The notes: a model not told the origin generated them from the sequence alone. A stretch of DNA of 64,000 nt from Homalodisca vitripennis (GCF_021130785.1 NC_060209.1:22196001-22260000); one strand, 5' to 3'; shown: positions 36,106-49,064, counted from the stretch's first letter. A program made the numbers and translations.

Positions 36106-37450
36106 CGGCTTCTTCATCAATCTAGTCTCTTGAACTGAGTTGTTTTATTACTGCTGTAAAATTGACCCACACATATTGGATTTACGGGCTATAAATTCTG
36201 ATTCCTAATAAAAGTATCTGCACACTCAGGTAATACTGCCACAAACAAATAATAACAACAATAAAACACCCATTAAAACACTAAACATTATGTAATTCCT
36301 TCTATTTGAATACTGCAGAATTTCTGCGTCCTAATTTTATAAATATAATGCCATTTGCTATTTTATCAAAATATTCAAAGCAGAGTTTTCTTACCGTAAA
36401 TATTATTTACTGTCTTGTGGGAGAGTTAAACCCCAATCTAAAACGTCTAATGAAAAAACTGATAACATTAAGAAATCTACTACTTAAGATGGTCAAATTA
36501 AGATGTATAATATAAATAATTGAAATTCCAATATTCTCTTTTGTCAGAATCTTTGTACATTGTCTTTTTATTTATGTATATGTAACAATAAACATTTAGC
36601 CTTGTTTGTGTATTTATTTTGTTTTCATAGGAGAAGAAGCTGAGAAATTGCAATTTATTCCTTAAAGGACCTTTGCGATGCTTTCGGAGTGACAGGATAT
36701 TCTGGATGTGTATGGTTGGGGCCTGATTATGAGTCCTTCCAAAGGTTGGGGGTAGTGCCTCTTGTCGAGATCCATGAGGAATGTTTCCTTAGAAGAATGG
36801 GACGCCAACTTTGTACCGGCCTTTCGAGTCAAAGCGGGCCGGGGTGACACGTCCTTATATCTAGGCTAGCAACAGCCTTTATAACCTAGAGAGCCCCAAC
36901 GATTCCAACATTATCCTCCGCAGTATACTAGACCTATCGATTTACCCTTACACCCCAATATCTCGACATTCGCGGTTAGTTATTAAAATTTCTATAATAC
37001 TGAACTCAGTTTCTCGTTGGAATAAGGTTTTGTATTTTTAAACTAATTTCTGTTCGTAGCCTTTTGAGACATCTTTTCTGAAGATAGGAAGATATTTATA
37101 ATTTTATCGTTCCACGAAGATTTATAAGCATTTTCAGACTAATTTAGGGGCGTCCTATAATTAGGCCCACATAAAAATGGTAGATAGTAAGGGTATATAA
37201 CATGTAAGGGTATATTTTTACAGTACGCGTTTAAAAATAACTGGAGAGAATTTTTATGTATAGAACAATTCGTTTCCTTAACAACCAATTTATTTAACAA
37301 TGCACAATGTCTCATTTTATATTCTTATTTAAAAATATTTCTCATATTTAATTCTTTAATTGAAAATTTAAAAGTATATATGCCTCACAAACATACTGTC
37401 AAAAGTAAAATTTTTATCGTGAGCTTTTTTATTTCTGCTTAATTACAATG
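36106..37450. other. Mostly unique sequence, one GC-richer patch
   Basis: The patch 36640-36910 is GC-richer and has a 62-codon minus-strand frame (36850-36662) reading MSPRPALTRKAGTKLASHSS and onward. It looks like coding or transposon-derived sequence, but I do not recognise a family. The rest is AT-rich. Confidence 0.4.
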
Positions 37451-37808
37451 TTTTATAATGATCTGAATTACATCTTTCTTTAGGAGCGCCTGCACATGTC
37501 TTGTAGGCAAGTCTTGTATAACTGTGCTGTATCCAAATCACTGCATCGCGCCGCTGGAAATAAACAAAATTGAAAATAATAATAAAGCAGATAATAAAAG
37601 TTAGCCAAACAAAAACCGATTACTCCAACTTAAGTAAATTATAAATGGTTATTATGCAACCCTGTTATATTTAAATGTTTTATGATGATCTGAGTAACAC
37701 CTTTCGTTAGGAGCGCCTGCAGATGTCTTGTAGGCAAGTCTTGTATAACTGTGCTGTATCCAAATCACTGCATAGCGCCGCTGGAAATAAGCAAAGTTTA
37801 AAATAATT
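37451..37808. repeat. Direct duplication, about 127 bp, offset about 227
   Basis: TTAGGAGCGCCTGC(A/G) through GCAAGTCTTGTATAACTGTG and CATCGCGCCGCTGGAAATAA occurs at 37451-37578 and again at 37678-37805 with few differences. About 100 bases of unrelated AT-rich DNA separate the copies. Confidence 0.92.
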
Positions 37809-37852
37809 GTTGTAGTGCAGTACCATTGCGTTTATTAAACAAAATTAGACAC

Positions 37853-37855
<3 letters not shown>

Positions 37856-37891
<36 letters not shown>
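37856..37891. repeat. (TA)n microsatellite
   Basis: About 18 uninterrupted TA units. Confidence 0.97.
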
Positions 37892-37894
<3 letters not shown>

Positions 37895-38120
37895 ATTAAT
37901 ATATCTTTATCATGTCTTATATTTTTAACACTTTAAATACATCCTAGACATCTCGAGCCGTCATTCTGTATAGGTGCTGGATTACAGAAAGTTATTAAAT
38001 TTTAGTAGAGATAGTCTAGGATTATTGCAACAAAGTTAATAAGTACATTAGAAATCTAATAACTTTGAAAAAATTTGAGTTATTATGAAAACGACTGTCA
38101 GCAACAAGACTAATTTTATA

Positions 38121-38142
38121 AATATATATATATATATATATA
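38121..38142. repeat. (TA)n microsatellite
   Basis: About 10 TA units. Confidence 0.95.
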
Positions 38143-38299
38143 CTTTTTAAACCAAACGCATTGATCGGTTGAAGTATCCATAAGTAAAGGAAAATAATGG
38201 AAAACTTGTGTACAAGCACTATGCTAAAAACCCATGGTTTTGATACTTCTAGATTACCAAATTTACCGGATAGTAGACAATTTTTTACCGAAGTAAGTT

Positions 38300-38525
38300 T
38301 CTTAGTCCGTATATACATATATTTTCTTCATCGGAACAACAAGACAAATTCAGCTATGATACTGCAAATATCTTGTACTGAAAGTACATTACAAGGACTG
38401 AATATAAACGGATTTTTGGATATAAGTGAGTTTCTGAGAAAACATGTACTGTATATATTTTCTTGATCGGGACAACAAGGCAAACACACGTATGGTGTCT
38501 AAAATATAATTAATTCAAACCAAAA
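38300..38525 (+). mobile_element. Helitron-like internal fragments
   Basis: TATTTTCTTGATCGGGACAA at about 38456, followed by CAAGGCAAA and AATATAATTAATTCAAACC, parallels the 39480-39560 part of the Helitron-like element downstream (TATTTTCTTGATCGTGACAT, CAAGGTAAA, AATATAATTTACTTCAACC). A second partial match begins near 38318. The terminal CTAGT is missing, so these are degraded internal pieces. Confidence 0.6.
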
Positions 38526-39077
38526 AAGATTCTTTAGGCTTTAAACCTGACATAAGGGAAACATCTTAAATAATATGTACCTGATGTCTACGTTTCAAAT
38601 TATAAGGCACCGTCATATAGCATCATAAGTGCTTTAATTGAGTAGGTTACGGCCTTCAAAGCCTAGTAGGCTAAAGATTTATATTTTAAAAAATGTGTGT
38701 TAAGCAACGGATTACAGCTAATGAGGAATAAATATTAAACGTAAATGCAATTCAACTTATATACGTAACTAAATAAATAAATGTACGGCCTACTTTAACG
38801 TAATTTGAGTTTTAAATAGAAACAAACTATTATCAATGTTTCATTATTTCAGTTAACGTGATACTGTCTAAAATACTGTTTTCACACAACTTTGTAGGAA
38901 ATCTAATTTAGATCAAAATAGCAGTAATATTCAGAAATACGCAGAGTCAAATATTCCAAAAATTCAACCCCATAATTTTACATAATTTAACTTAATATTA
39001 CTCTATTTTGACAAAATTTTACACAATTATATATGACCATAAAATGTTTTGTATGTCACAACTTTATTTTTTTAATT

Positions 39078-39079
<2 letters not shown>

Positions 39080-39127
<48 letters not shown>
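39080..39127. repeat. (TA)n microsatellite at the Helitron 5' side
   Basis: About 24 TA units directly before the Helitron-like element. Confidence 0.95.
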
Positions 39128-39129
<2 letters not shown>

Positions 39130-39625
39130 TATATATATAAAAATCTTGAGTCACGATGTATGTTGCCAATAAACTCCAAAACGACTGAACCAATTTCAAT
39201 CAAATTTCACATGTATCCGTAATTTAGTCTAACTTAGAAGATAGGATAGTTATTATCTGAATTATTCGCTTATGTCGTGAATATAAACGAATAAAATGAA
39301 GAAAAGTTTTCAAAGCGCCTGCACATTATAACCTGCAATTACGAGATAGATACGTATATTAAACAGTGAAACACTATTTGAAGGCGCTAAGTTATGATGT
39401 ATAATTGTCTAAACTAAATTTTTGGTTGAACTTAAAGTTTGAGTGGTAGACCACTTTGTAATAAAATACATTATGCATGTACAATACATTTTTGACATAT
39501 TTTCTTGATCGTGACATCAAGGTAAAATCTACATCGGGGTTGGAAATATAATTTACTTCAACCAGAAATGCTCATACGCGGGCAAAACTTACGAAAAGCG
39601 TGCGAAGCCGCGGGAAACAGCTAGT
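39127..39625 (+). mobile_element. Non-autonomous Helitron-like element
   Basis: Starts with TC (TCTTATATATATAAAAATC) and ends in CTAGT at 39621-39625, preceded by a GC-rich 3' end, GCGAAGCCGCGGGAAACAG. Helitron ends are TC at the 5' side and CTRRT after a hairpin at the 3' side. The body holds the ACTGAACCAATTTCAATC type of sequence common in such elements. It inserted between (TA)n tracts. No coding capacity. Related 3' ends appear inverted at 55969 and 56799. Confidence 0.75.
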
Positions 39626-40261
39626 ATATATATATATATATATATATGTATATTTAAGAAAATATCTTACATTTACGGAAGAGGCCTCAAAACTAAAAAC
39701 TTCATGTAAGAAGGTATTACTTACCGCATGTGTAAGCAACGTCTACAACTTTATTGTATTAAAACAAAGTGCCCTACTCAATTGTATGGTTTGTACAAGA
39801 ATAGCCACAATGACGCACGAGTCGCATGTCGACGACCGGCGGCAAAAATAGCGACATTATCTCGGAAATTAGAGGGAAATCGTGCTTCTAGCAGTGATTG
39901 TAGCGATTACTGAGCATGCAGCAAGATGCCGTGATATCGGCGGCACATGCGGCTTCGGTCTTACCTCTATAGTAACTTGAGGGGGGGGGCTTTAAGTTGG
40001 CAAACACTCTAGTAAAGAATATGTGGTATTTGTGGAATTTTAATTTAAGAAAAGAGTTAATAATGGAAAAATAAGGATTCTAAGGAGAGTTGAGTTTTAA
40101 GTGACGGTACGCGCCATCAAAATTTTTGTACTTGCTAAAATTTATCAGAGTTTTTTACTTGGTGATTTTTATGATAAACCCTATTAGATTGGTCTCATTT
40201 CCTGAAAAACGAGAAGTTTTTAGCAAAGAACCCACCATTAATCATGGAATATTGGATTATT
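39626..40261. other. Spacer with (TA)n and a G run
   Basis: (TA)n at about 39624-39647 and a poly-G run at about 39980-39988. The short plus-strand frames 39600-39913 are chance. Confidence 0.5.
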
Positions 40262-40880
40262 TTTAACAAGGTGTAACAATCCTGGCATAGGTGTATCGTG
40301 AATGAACCAGCACGCACTTGGTCGGTAACTGGTACGGTGTAACAATCATGGCATTTGTGTATCGTGAATAAACCAGCGCGTACTTGATCGGTAACTGGTA
40401 CGGTGTAACAATCCTGGCATAGGTGTATCGTGAATGAACCAGCACGCACTTGGTCGGTAACTGGTACGGTGTAACAATCATGGCATTTGTGTATCGTGAA
40501 TAAACCAGCGCGTACTTGATCGGTAACTGGTACGGTGTAACAATCCTGGCATAGGTGTATCGTGAATGAACCAGCACGCCCTTGGTCGGTAACTGGTACG
40601 GTGTAACAATCATGGCATTTGTGTATCGTGAATAAACCACCGCGTACTTGATCGGTAACTGGTACGGTGTAACAATCCTGGCATAGGGGTATCGTGAATA
40701 AACCAGCACGCAGTTGGTCGGTAACTGGTACGGTGTAACAATCCTGGCATAGGTGTATCGTGAATGAACCAGCACGCACTTGGTCGGTAACTGGTACGGT
40801 GTAACAATCATGGTATTTTTGTATCGTGAATAAACCAGCGCGTACTTGATCGGTAACTGGTACGGTGTAACAATCCTGTA
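40262..40880. repeat. 66-bp tandem array arranged as 132-bp dimers
   Basis: Nine to ten units of 66 bases share GGTAACTGGTACGGTGTAAC. Two variants alternate: CCTGGCATAGGTGTATCGTG with CAGCACGCACTTGGTC, and CATGGCATTTGTGTATCGTG with CAGCGCGTACTTGATC. This is a clean dimeric higher-order repeat for most of the array. Because 66 is a multiple of three, minus-strand frames of 194 and 218 codons stay open in two phases; I regard both as by-products. Confidence 0.97.
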
Positions 40881-41100
40881 TCCTGAATCCAGCGACACCA
40901 ATCTCGTATCCACTGCCATCTCTTCGACGTAATCAATCCTCTACCGCAGACCCTGTCGCACTCCCACAATCTTCAAGAATTAGTCCTGTGCGTGTTGGAG
41001 GGCACTGATTTGACCACATTTGTGTGATCATGCAACTGCCAATAAATCCAGTAATTGCCTGACGAGGGAGCAGTTTACACTTTGAGGGCTCTGCTCCTGA
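40881..41100. other. Flank of the 66-bp array, GC-richer
   Basis: Minus-strand frame 40933-41157 is open with unremarkable composition. It may belong with the coding-like patch to its right, but direction is unclear. Confidence 0.3.
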
Positions 41101-41345
41101 ATATACGTCTTGTGGTCCAGGTACAAACCTCAGAAGGTGGATGACTCGGTTCACCATATAATCGATCTTTGCTCCTCGGGAGAGATCAGGTATGAGGGGC
41201 AGACCAAGGTCACGAATGGTGTCACCATTTTAGATGGTGCTGTCCAGAAGCTTTTACTGGATAAGGCCAATTTTCCTCCTCTTCACCGAGTTCTCTCAAT
41301 ACCGAGTCTCTGTCTTCCCGACGTCCTCTTGAAGGGCTACATAGT
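41101..41345 (+). other. Coding-like patch, possible exon
   Basis: After an AG acceptor-like site (TTGTGGTCCAG) near 41118 the plus strand is open for about 75 codons with balanced composition, including VTNGVTILDG and ANFPPLHRVLSIP. It then becomes AT-rich. The opposite strand is also open nearby, so the direction is not certain. No family recognised. Confidence 0.3.
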
Positions 41346-41955
41346 TATCTTCATTTTCAACCTCCATAAAAAATCTTACTTTTCATCACTGCAAAGAAAA
41401 GTGGTTATTTTCTGTACGAAACCGCGCAAAGGCAAGTTGAGATCGGAAATACAATTAAATTCCAAAAGACAATGTTTATTTTGTGTGATAAATCTTGTTT
41501 TTATTGCACGGAAAACAAAATTTAAACTTATATGATTCATGTAATTTGTATTAGATAATAACTCACCATAAGTACGTATACTTGACGTACTGTCAAGTTT
41601 ATGTATCCAAGAAGCGATTATTTACTTGTACTAAAAAACAAAATTAGAGGTTAGCTCACTGATCAATCTAACCAATTAAGCTAAACTAACATAAATTGCA
41701 CGGTAGCAAAAAACGATTAATTTATGGAACTTCTTGTATAAAAACTTTTATTTTTAAAATATGAAAAAATTATATAACGATAATATGGTAAAAAAAGTAT
41801 ACACACTTACTATAGACGCCTTGCTTCTGAATTTATTTAAACTATAGTTGTAATTAAAATGGTAATATAAGAAATTTGTATAAAACTTCCCAAGCGAAAA
41901 CACTGTCCCGCTCAGCCTGTGTAGACCTTTCCAAAATTACAACAGGGGTGTCATC
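41346..41955. other. AT-rich spacer
   Basis: No gene recognised. Confidence 0.5.
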
Positions 41956-43135
41956 GCGCATGTATACTTGGATGATTAGATAATCATAAACATTTCGTGA
42001 GATCGGTGACGGTCGTTGCATAAATCACTATCTACCAAACATATCTTCTTGCTATCTCCGACTCGGGAAGTTCAAAGAAGTTTAGACAAGTCAATATGGG
42101 TTTGTATACTTGGAAGATGATATAATCATAAACATTCGTGAGATCGGTGATAATCATTGCATAAATCACTATCTACCAAACATATCTTCTTGCTACCTCC
42201 GATTCGGGAAGTTCAAAGAATTTCAGTAAGTCAATTTGGGTTTTTATACTTGGAAGATGAGATAATCATAAGCATTCATGAGATCGGTGACGGTCGTTGT
42301 ATAAATCACTATCTACCAAACATATCTTCTTGCTATCTCCGACTCGGGAAGTTCAAAGAAGTTTAGACAAGTCAATATGGGTTTGTATACTTGGAAGATG
42401 ATATAATCATAAACATTCGTGAGATCGGTGATAATCATTGCATAAATCACTATCTACCAAACATATCTTCTTGCTACCTCCGATTCGGGAAGTTCAAAGA
42501 ATTTCAGTAAGTCAATTTGGGTTTTTATACTTGGAAGATGAGATAATCATAAACATTCGTGAGATCTGTGATGGTCATTGCATAAATCACTATCTACCAA
42601 ACATATCTTCTTGCTATCTCCGACTCGGGAAGTTCAAAGAAGTTTAGACAAATCAATATATATTTGTATACTTGCAAGATGAGATAATCATAAGCATTCA
42701 TGAGATCGGTGATGATCATTGCATAAATCACTATCTACCAAACATATCTTCTTGCTATCTCCGACTCGAGAAGTTCAAAGAAGTTTAGACAAATCAATAT
42801 ATATTTGTATACTTGCAAGATGAGATAATCATAAGCATTCATGAGATCGGTGACGGTCGTTGCATAAATCACTATCTACCAAACATATCTTCTTGCTATC
42901 TCCGACTCGAGAAGTTCAAAGAAGTTTAGACAGGTCAATATGGGTTTGTATACTTGGAAGATGGGATAATCATAAGCATTCATGAGATCGGTGACGGTCG
43001 TTGCATAAATCACTATTTTCCAAGCATATCTTCCTCCTTCTTGGAAGTTCAAAGGACTACAGACTAGACAAAATGGGCTTAATCGTGCATGTATACTTGT
43101 ATGGTGTGATAATCCTAGATGTTCGTGAGATCAGT
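41956..43135. repeat. 141-bp tandem array, about 8 copies, partly dimeric
   Basis: Units carry AAATCACTATCTACCAAACA, CTCCGACTCGGGAAGTTCAA and GATAATCATAA with steps of 140-141 bases. TACCTCCGATTCGG variants recur 281 bases apart (42195 and 42476), so two-unit blocks were amplified. The end units are diverged. Two identical 69-codon frames at 42157 and 42438 are repeat by-products. Confidence 0.96.
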
Positions 43136-43968
43136 GCTTGAATTAAGTTACTGAGAAGTTAGCTTTATTTTCAAGCAGTACAGTTTATCTTTGTACGAGA
43201 TGTCGGTTGTTATAGGTTACTTAAGGATGTATAAACTGTAAAGTTCCTCTACTAAGTTATCTTTACAAATAACATAAATAAATATGAATTGTTTTATTAA
43301 TTTTGTTCTTGATTACTAGACATTCCTAAAATTGCGCCTACTCAAAGGTACAAGAATTGCTCATGAATCGGTTCAGTAAACACTCTACAAGTTCTTATCG
43401 ATTACCATTAGAGTAGCTCCATCGTCTACTTGTTACAGAATTTTTATTGCAGGGTTGTATAACACTTAACAAACTACAACAGTATAAAAAGAATTATTTT
43501 TGCATTCGATAGACTTGAAACGCCTATGCGAACTTAAGGTTTTCTAAAGGATACAAGACAGACTGGTATTGAGGCTTATTTTAGGAAATAATTTGATTTT
43601 AACACTACCTTCTATAACCAAATATTACGCCTAAAGCTACTTTTCTTGTAATATAAATCTCAGGTACAAACGTAGCGTAGATGCAATACCTTATAGAATA
43701 TTGAGCCTTTCAGTGAATAGATCTTTATGAGCGTTTAAATGTAACAAGAGAAACAATTTTAAATTCTCTCAGATTTACATATCAAGTATTTTCTAATTTT
43801 AAAGTAAGCGATGCTTGTTGAAGATCGTTTAAATTGTAATTTTTGCTTCAATACAACTAAGCAATACGATTGTAATACATTTAAAAACAACTCATGAACC
43901 ATGCAAAAGAAAAATAGATATTCTCTTAGAACCTGGAAGCTATACGTTGATGACGCTTTTGATGTTTT
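43136..43968. other. AT-rich spacer
   Basis: No gene recognised; minus frame 43759-43974 lacks motifs. Confidence 0.5.
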
Positions 43969-44830
43969 CGACAAGAAACAAAATCTTCAAAACGTTATTA
44001 ATTCTCTCAACTCATGTCACCCTTCTATAAAATGTACTTGTGAAATATAAAATGGCAATCGACTCGCATTTCTAGATTTATTAATTATGAAAAATACGAC
44101 CATTTTGAATGTGATATCTACAGAAAACCAACACAAAATGACAGATTTATCCCATTTTATTCATTTCATTTCAGAAAGATCAGCTTTTCACAATTTAATC
44201 CATAGTCTTTTACATACTCCTATATCAACAGAAAATTATTAAAAAAAGTTAAGAAAATAAAGGAAATTGTGTTATTTAATGACTAAAAACTTGGAATTTA
44301 TCAAATTAATTGTAATAACTGTGATTTAAAATACATTTAATAAACAAAAAGAAAGTTAAAAAAGAGTTAGGGAACATAGGACATGTTAAAAATACCATCA
44401 AGAAGAAAGATTGGCTGTGGCAAAAATGAACTTCAAACTGGACAATCTTTTTCAAATGTAAAATACTGAGAGAAATTGAAAATAAAAAATTACTCGAAGC
44501 GTATGAAACAATTTGTATAAAGAAGAAACAAATTATCTATTAAATAATGAACCTAGGCCCTTTCAAAATTCACCGTTACTTTATTTGATATAATTACACA
44601 TGAAATTTATTTTTTTACACATAACAGACAATTTTTACATATAATAAATTGTTTTACATATATGACAGACATACTTTCCTGTTATATAATGCTATTTTCT
44701 TGTATTTTAATGACATGCGATTTTATTTAAGTACCAAATTGTTTATTTTATTATTGTAACCACTTCTTTTCAGTTATGTGTGTCTGGTGATGTATTCCTT
44801 GAACACGGAAGGCCTCACGAAAATAAACAG
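43969..44830 (+). pseudogene. Penelope-like retroelement remnant
   Basis: Plus-strand pieces in shifting frames read LNSCHPSIKCTCEI, LAFLDL, then IYRKPTQNDRFIPF and FHNLIHSLLHTPISTENY. That succession (HP.IKFT.E, FLDL, YRKPT, then FH.L.HR.L..PL) is the C-terminal part of the Penelope-like reverse transcriptase. Stops and frameshifts are many. The 3' flank near 44770-44830 (GGTGATGTATTCCTTGAAC) may be its 3' UTR. No GIY-YIG domain could be read. Assigned by motif memory, not by search. Confidence 0.65.
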
Positions 44831-44989
44831 TATATTATCGGAGTGTGTGTTTTCAAATTAATTAATAATTCCAATAAGAAAAGAGCTTCTAGAATGTAAT
44901 ACATTGTATTCAACTAGGAATCTTAAAATCAAACAAGAAACCTGGAATACTGTTGAATAACACTTTACTGAGTTATGGCGTGAAGTTGT

Positions 44990-45206
44990 ATTGGAGTTAG
45001 GCTATGTATTGAACTAGTGAACAAACCCGTTGTAGCTGATATAAGGGGCGTATATCGCGTGGGAGCCGGCCGGGCGCAGATCGATGGCAACATACTACGT
45101 GGGGGCTGAGCGTAGGTCGAGCTGAGATCCTGAGGTCGTGGGCGCTCTGGCTGCTCCTGCATCCCCCCTGCACCCCCGCACTTGGGCGTTACCATGTGGC
45201 CCACAC
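44990..45206 (-). other. GC-rich coding-like patch, possible terminal exon
   Basis: On the minus strand an acceptor-like ATCAGCAG precedes 45206, and the frame is open to a stop at 44965. It is Pro/Arg/Ser-rich (for example RPRPQDLSSTYAQPP and SICARPAPTRYTPLIS). GC is far above the flanks. It could be the last exon of a gene whose other exons lie to the right, but no family was recognised. Confidence 0.35.
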
Positions 45207-45229
45207 ACAGACTGCTGATGACCAATTAT

Positions 45230-47085
45230 CGTGGAATATTGTAACTATTCCCTTAAAGATATTTCAGATACACAACCATATTTGGCAATTTTCGTCAAGA
45301 CAGTAGACCACAACATTTTTATACCTAGCACAAGGAAAAACGACTAAAACGATAGTAAAATGTTTAAAGAATGAATCACTTCAGGTAATGGCTATTTTAA
45401 AACTATTTATGACTTATGGAAATTATTTTTAAAGGTTAAAAACCAATAAATAAGATTTTGCAGTAATATACTACTCAATATTAACTTCAGTCATCTTTCA
45501 TATACACACTCTAAAACTTCATATCTTTATATTCAGCTTTTCTGTAGGCTTGATTACAAAATGACTCCAAGTACTACTTCAAATCTTGTGGAATTATGAA
45601 ACCGAAATTTACCTTCTTTCCTGTATTCAGTAAATATGTAATAAAGGGCTGTGACTGATAAATTTTGAACTTTAAAAACCGACTCAACCGAATATGAATG
45701 CACAAACTGTGGTTTCTTACAATCTCGTGTTGAGATTGCGTTAAAGTCAATTTTGAAATTCAAACATAAAACCTCCTAAAAGAATATATATTACCATACA
45801 TATAGCGAACACATACATAAAGGATGTTATTAAATTTCCAGTACAGTTTGAATATACTGGAGAAATGTGGGATATAAAAAAAGCGGGGGAAACTGTACAT
45901 TGTGCATTGCGAAAGTTATGTAGAATAGGACTTACCAGTAACGAAGGCTAGTTTTATCTTAGAAGTATAGGATAAAGATAAAGACAGTCTTTTGTCGTTA
46001 TTTTGGATTCTGATTTTCCCGTCTTGGTTAGATGAATAACGGCTGGGGTTCTCTGTGAAAGTCATTCGTACTGCTGAAGATGAAGATGGCCATCAATGCT
46101 GAAGAGCTCTAAGGGAGCTTTAGACATACTTTAGGCATTGGAGTAGGGTTAATTAATACCCAAAGCTGGGCGGTCCTTAAGGATGCACCTTTGTACAAAG
46201 GATGTGAAGGTTGCAGAGCACAGCAGCATCATGACACCTCAAGTCTTGTCCTAGGAATATCATAAATCTTTGGTATCCTAGTAAGACTATACTTAATCGT
46301 ATATAATAAGTATATCTAACACACGTATGGTGTTTAATACGTTTGGGATAAATCTATTTCATTTTTTTACGTTAATGGTCGTGAAAAGAATTCTGGTTCA
46401 GCTATGACCCAATATAGTCTCATTGTATCGAAAGTGAAATAACTTTTGAAATTATCAGTTTGATATTTTGCTATAGAGGAAAATCAAATACAGCGAATAA
46501 TATTCAATAATTTTCTAAATTCATAAAATGTAGAAGAAAAGAGAAAAATATATAGACATATATATGTTAATGTTAACTAGGCGAACATTACCTGACTTAT
46601 TTCTTTAAACAATAAACAAATGTAAAGAACATTTTAAATGGATTACCCCACCCACATAAACACCACTACCCAACAGTGATAATTAATTATACGAATACAT
46701 AATTTCAAAATTCTTCTACAGAGTGGCCAAATTAAAAATGTGTAATGGAACATCTAATACTATAATGCAGTCTTAAATGGAAATAACATTTGAAAATTGT
46801 TATATTTAAAAATCTTTGGATGAATATTTGGAATCTCTGACTGCACGCACGATAACTGTCAAACTAGTTCACCTCTATGCTAAGAAACACCTCTACCTCT
46901 ACATTGCTATAAACGGAAATCATCCGTGCAATTTCTGCATGTGGTACCTCAATAGATTGGTATTATGTATGCTGTTGACGAGAAAATAGAGATTACAGTA
47001 ATATAACGGAATATCGAAGGATCCGACATAATGTAGCGAAATATTTATCGCACACACTGACAGACAGAACAAAATACATTAAATG
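45230..47085. other. AT-rich interval
   Basis: A GC-richer patch at 46020-46250 has no open frame of interest. No gene recognised. Confidence 0.5.
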
Positions 47086-48370
47086 GTTCTTCTTTGAACA
47101 AAAAGAACCTGTTTACCAAGTTTAAATTTTCTAGAACTTTTCTGCCAAGAATAATGGCACAGATGGTCAGACGGATAGAAAGACAGATGGACTGCCATTT
47201 GACCTTGTGATATCAAATCAATAGGGGCCTTCCTTGGAACCTGTAATCCAAGTTTCAAGTTTCTAGAACTATTCGTTCAAGAACTATCGTATATATGGTG
47301 AGGAGGATAGAAAGACAGATGGACTGCCCTTTGACCTTATGATATCAAATCAATAGGGGCCTTCCTTGGAACCTGTAATCCAAGTTTCAAGTTTCTAGAA
47401 CTATTCGTTCAAGAACTATCGTACATATGGTGAGGCGGATAGAAATACAGATGGACTGCCCTTTGACCTTATGATATCAAATCAATAAAGGCCTTCCTTG
47501 GAACCTGTAATCCAAGTTTCAAGTTTCTAGAACTATTCGTTCAAGAACTATCGTACATATGGTGAGGCGGATAGAAAGACAGATGGACTGCCCTTTGACC
47601 TTATGATATCAAATCAATAAAGGCCTTCCTTGGAACCTGTAATCCAAGTTTCAAGTTTCTAGAACTATTCGTTCAAGAACTATCGTACATATGGTGAGGC
47701 GGATAGAAAGACAGATGGACTGCCCTTTGACCTTATGATATCAAATCAATAAAGGCCTTCCTTGGAACCTGTAATCCAAGTTTCAAGTTTCTAGAACTAT
47801 TCGTTCAAGAACTATCGTACATATGGTGAGGCGGATAGAAAGACAGATGGACTGCCCTTTGACCTTATGATATCAAATCAATAAAGGCCTTCCTTGGAAC
47901 CTGTAATCCAAGTTTCAAGTTTCTAGAACTATTCGTTCAAGAACTATCGTACATATGGTGAGGCGGATAGAAAGACAGATGGACTGCCCTTTGACCTTAT
48001 GATATCAAATCAATAAAGGCCTTCCTTGAACCAAGGAACCGGTACATCAAGAGTTATTACACAGATGGGCAGAACAGGCAGACAGCCTTTCAATTCAAAA
48101 TCAATAAAGTTCTTCCTTTATTCAAGGATAACTATGTACCAAGTTTTAAGTCTATAGGATATTTCTACGGAAAGCTATCACACCGATGAGCAGATCGACT
48201 GACTGAAAAGTGCTCTTCAACAATTTAATGTTTTTCTTCCTTGAACCAAAATGTACCCATATTACAAACAAGTCTTTACGGCTTTTTTACAAAGAGTTAC
48301 TGCACAGATAGACGAACATACGGACGTACGAAGACATGATTCATCAAAGGTCTTGTCAGATCCCTAGTAA
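47086..48370. repeat. 132-bp tandem array, about 7 good and 2-3 diverged copies
   Basis: GATAGAAAGACAGATGGACT recurs at exact 132-base steps (47306, 47438, 47570 and on). The units from about 47400 to 48010 are almost identical, while copies at 47086-47180 and 48035-48370 are strongly diverged. Units contain TTCAAGTTTCTAGAACTATT and CTATCGTACATATGG. Homogeneous centre and decayed edges are the usual result of unequal exchange. Confidence 0.96.
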
Positions 48371-48680
48371 ACACATTATTAAACAGAGTATATTGTGCAG
48401 GATAGTAATATGCCTTGTTTCAGTACTTACGAATACATGAGACGAAGCTATTTTGTTGGGTTGGTAAGTTTCGTAAAATGTTTGTAAAATTTAGCAACCT
48501 GCAACTTCATCTTCATACGAATAGCAAGCTTTTCAAATTAATCTGTTAAGTAAAAACATTTTATCAATTTTAAACTAACTTTGCAAAGACCTAGAGTCTT
48601 GGAATTTGCCACTGGACAGTGTAGTTTTATTGGTTTGCATTGTTTGCAAAACTCAAGCGTTTCTGTACACTCAATATACT

Positions 48681-48684
<4 letters not shown>
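48371..48684. other. Spacer
   Basis: No gene recognised. Confidence 0.5.
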
Positions 48685-48721
<37 letters not shown>

Positions 48722-48730
48722 TTTTTTATA

Positions 48731-48774
<44 letters not shown>

Positions 48775-48787
48775 TATAAAAAAATTA
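48685..48787. repeat. (TA)n tracts with 18-base perfect inverted flanks
   Basis: TAATTTTTTTATAATTTC at 48718-48735 is the exact reverse complement of 48770-48787, with a (TA)n core between. A further (TA)n lies at 48685-48717. The 70-base core is one near-perfect palindrome. Confidence 0.93.
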
Positions 48788-49064
48788 TCTGTCCACTGGG
48801 GGTCGCTCTGAGGTCTAGGACGTTCTTCACTGTGAAGCGAACAAGAAGCATCTTGTGAGATCTAGTGAGATCTAGTCTGACAAGGGCCTATCTTGCTCTG
48901 ACTCTCTCATTTACGAGTTACAGCCAATTGGAGTTTTTGTTAATGCCGCGTCTGCAAAGTTTTTTGATGTTATTAAAAAGTATTTATGATTTGTGCTACT
49001 ACCCTAACAATATACAATTTTCTTATAAATGTTATTTCTGTCCGTTACACTATCACCGCTGAAG

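Noticed and set aside
40195..40919. 194- and 218-codon minus-strand ORFs with Cys-containing repeats
   Set aside because: They arise from a 66-bp unit divisible by three, are open in two phases at once, and start or end in unrelated flank sequence.
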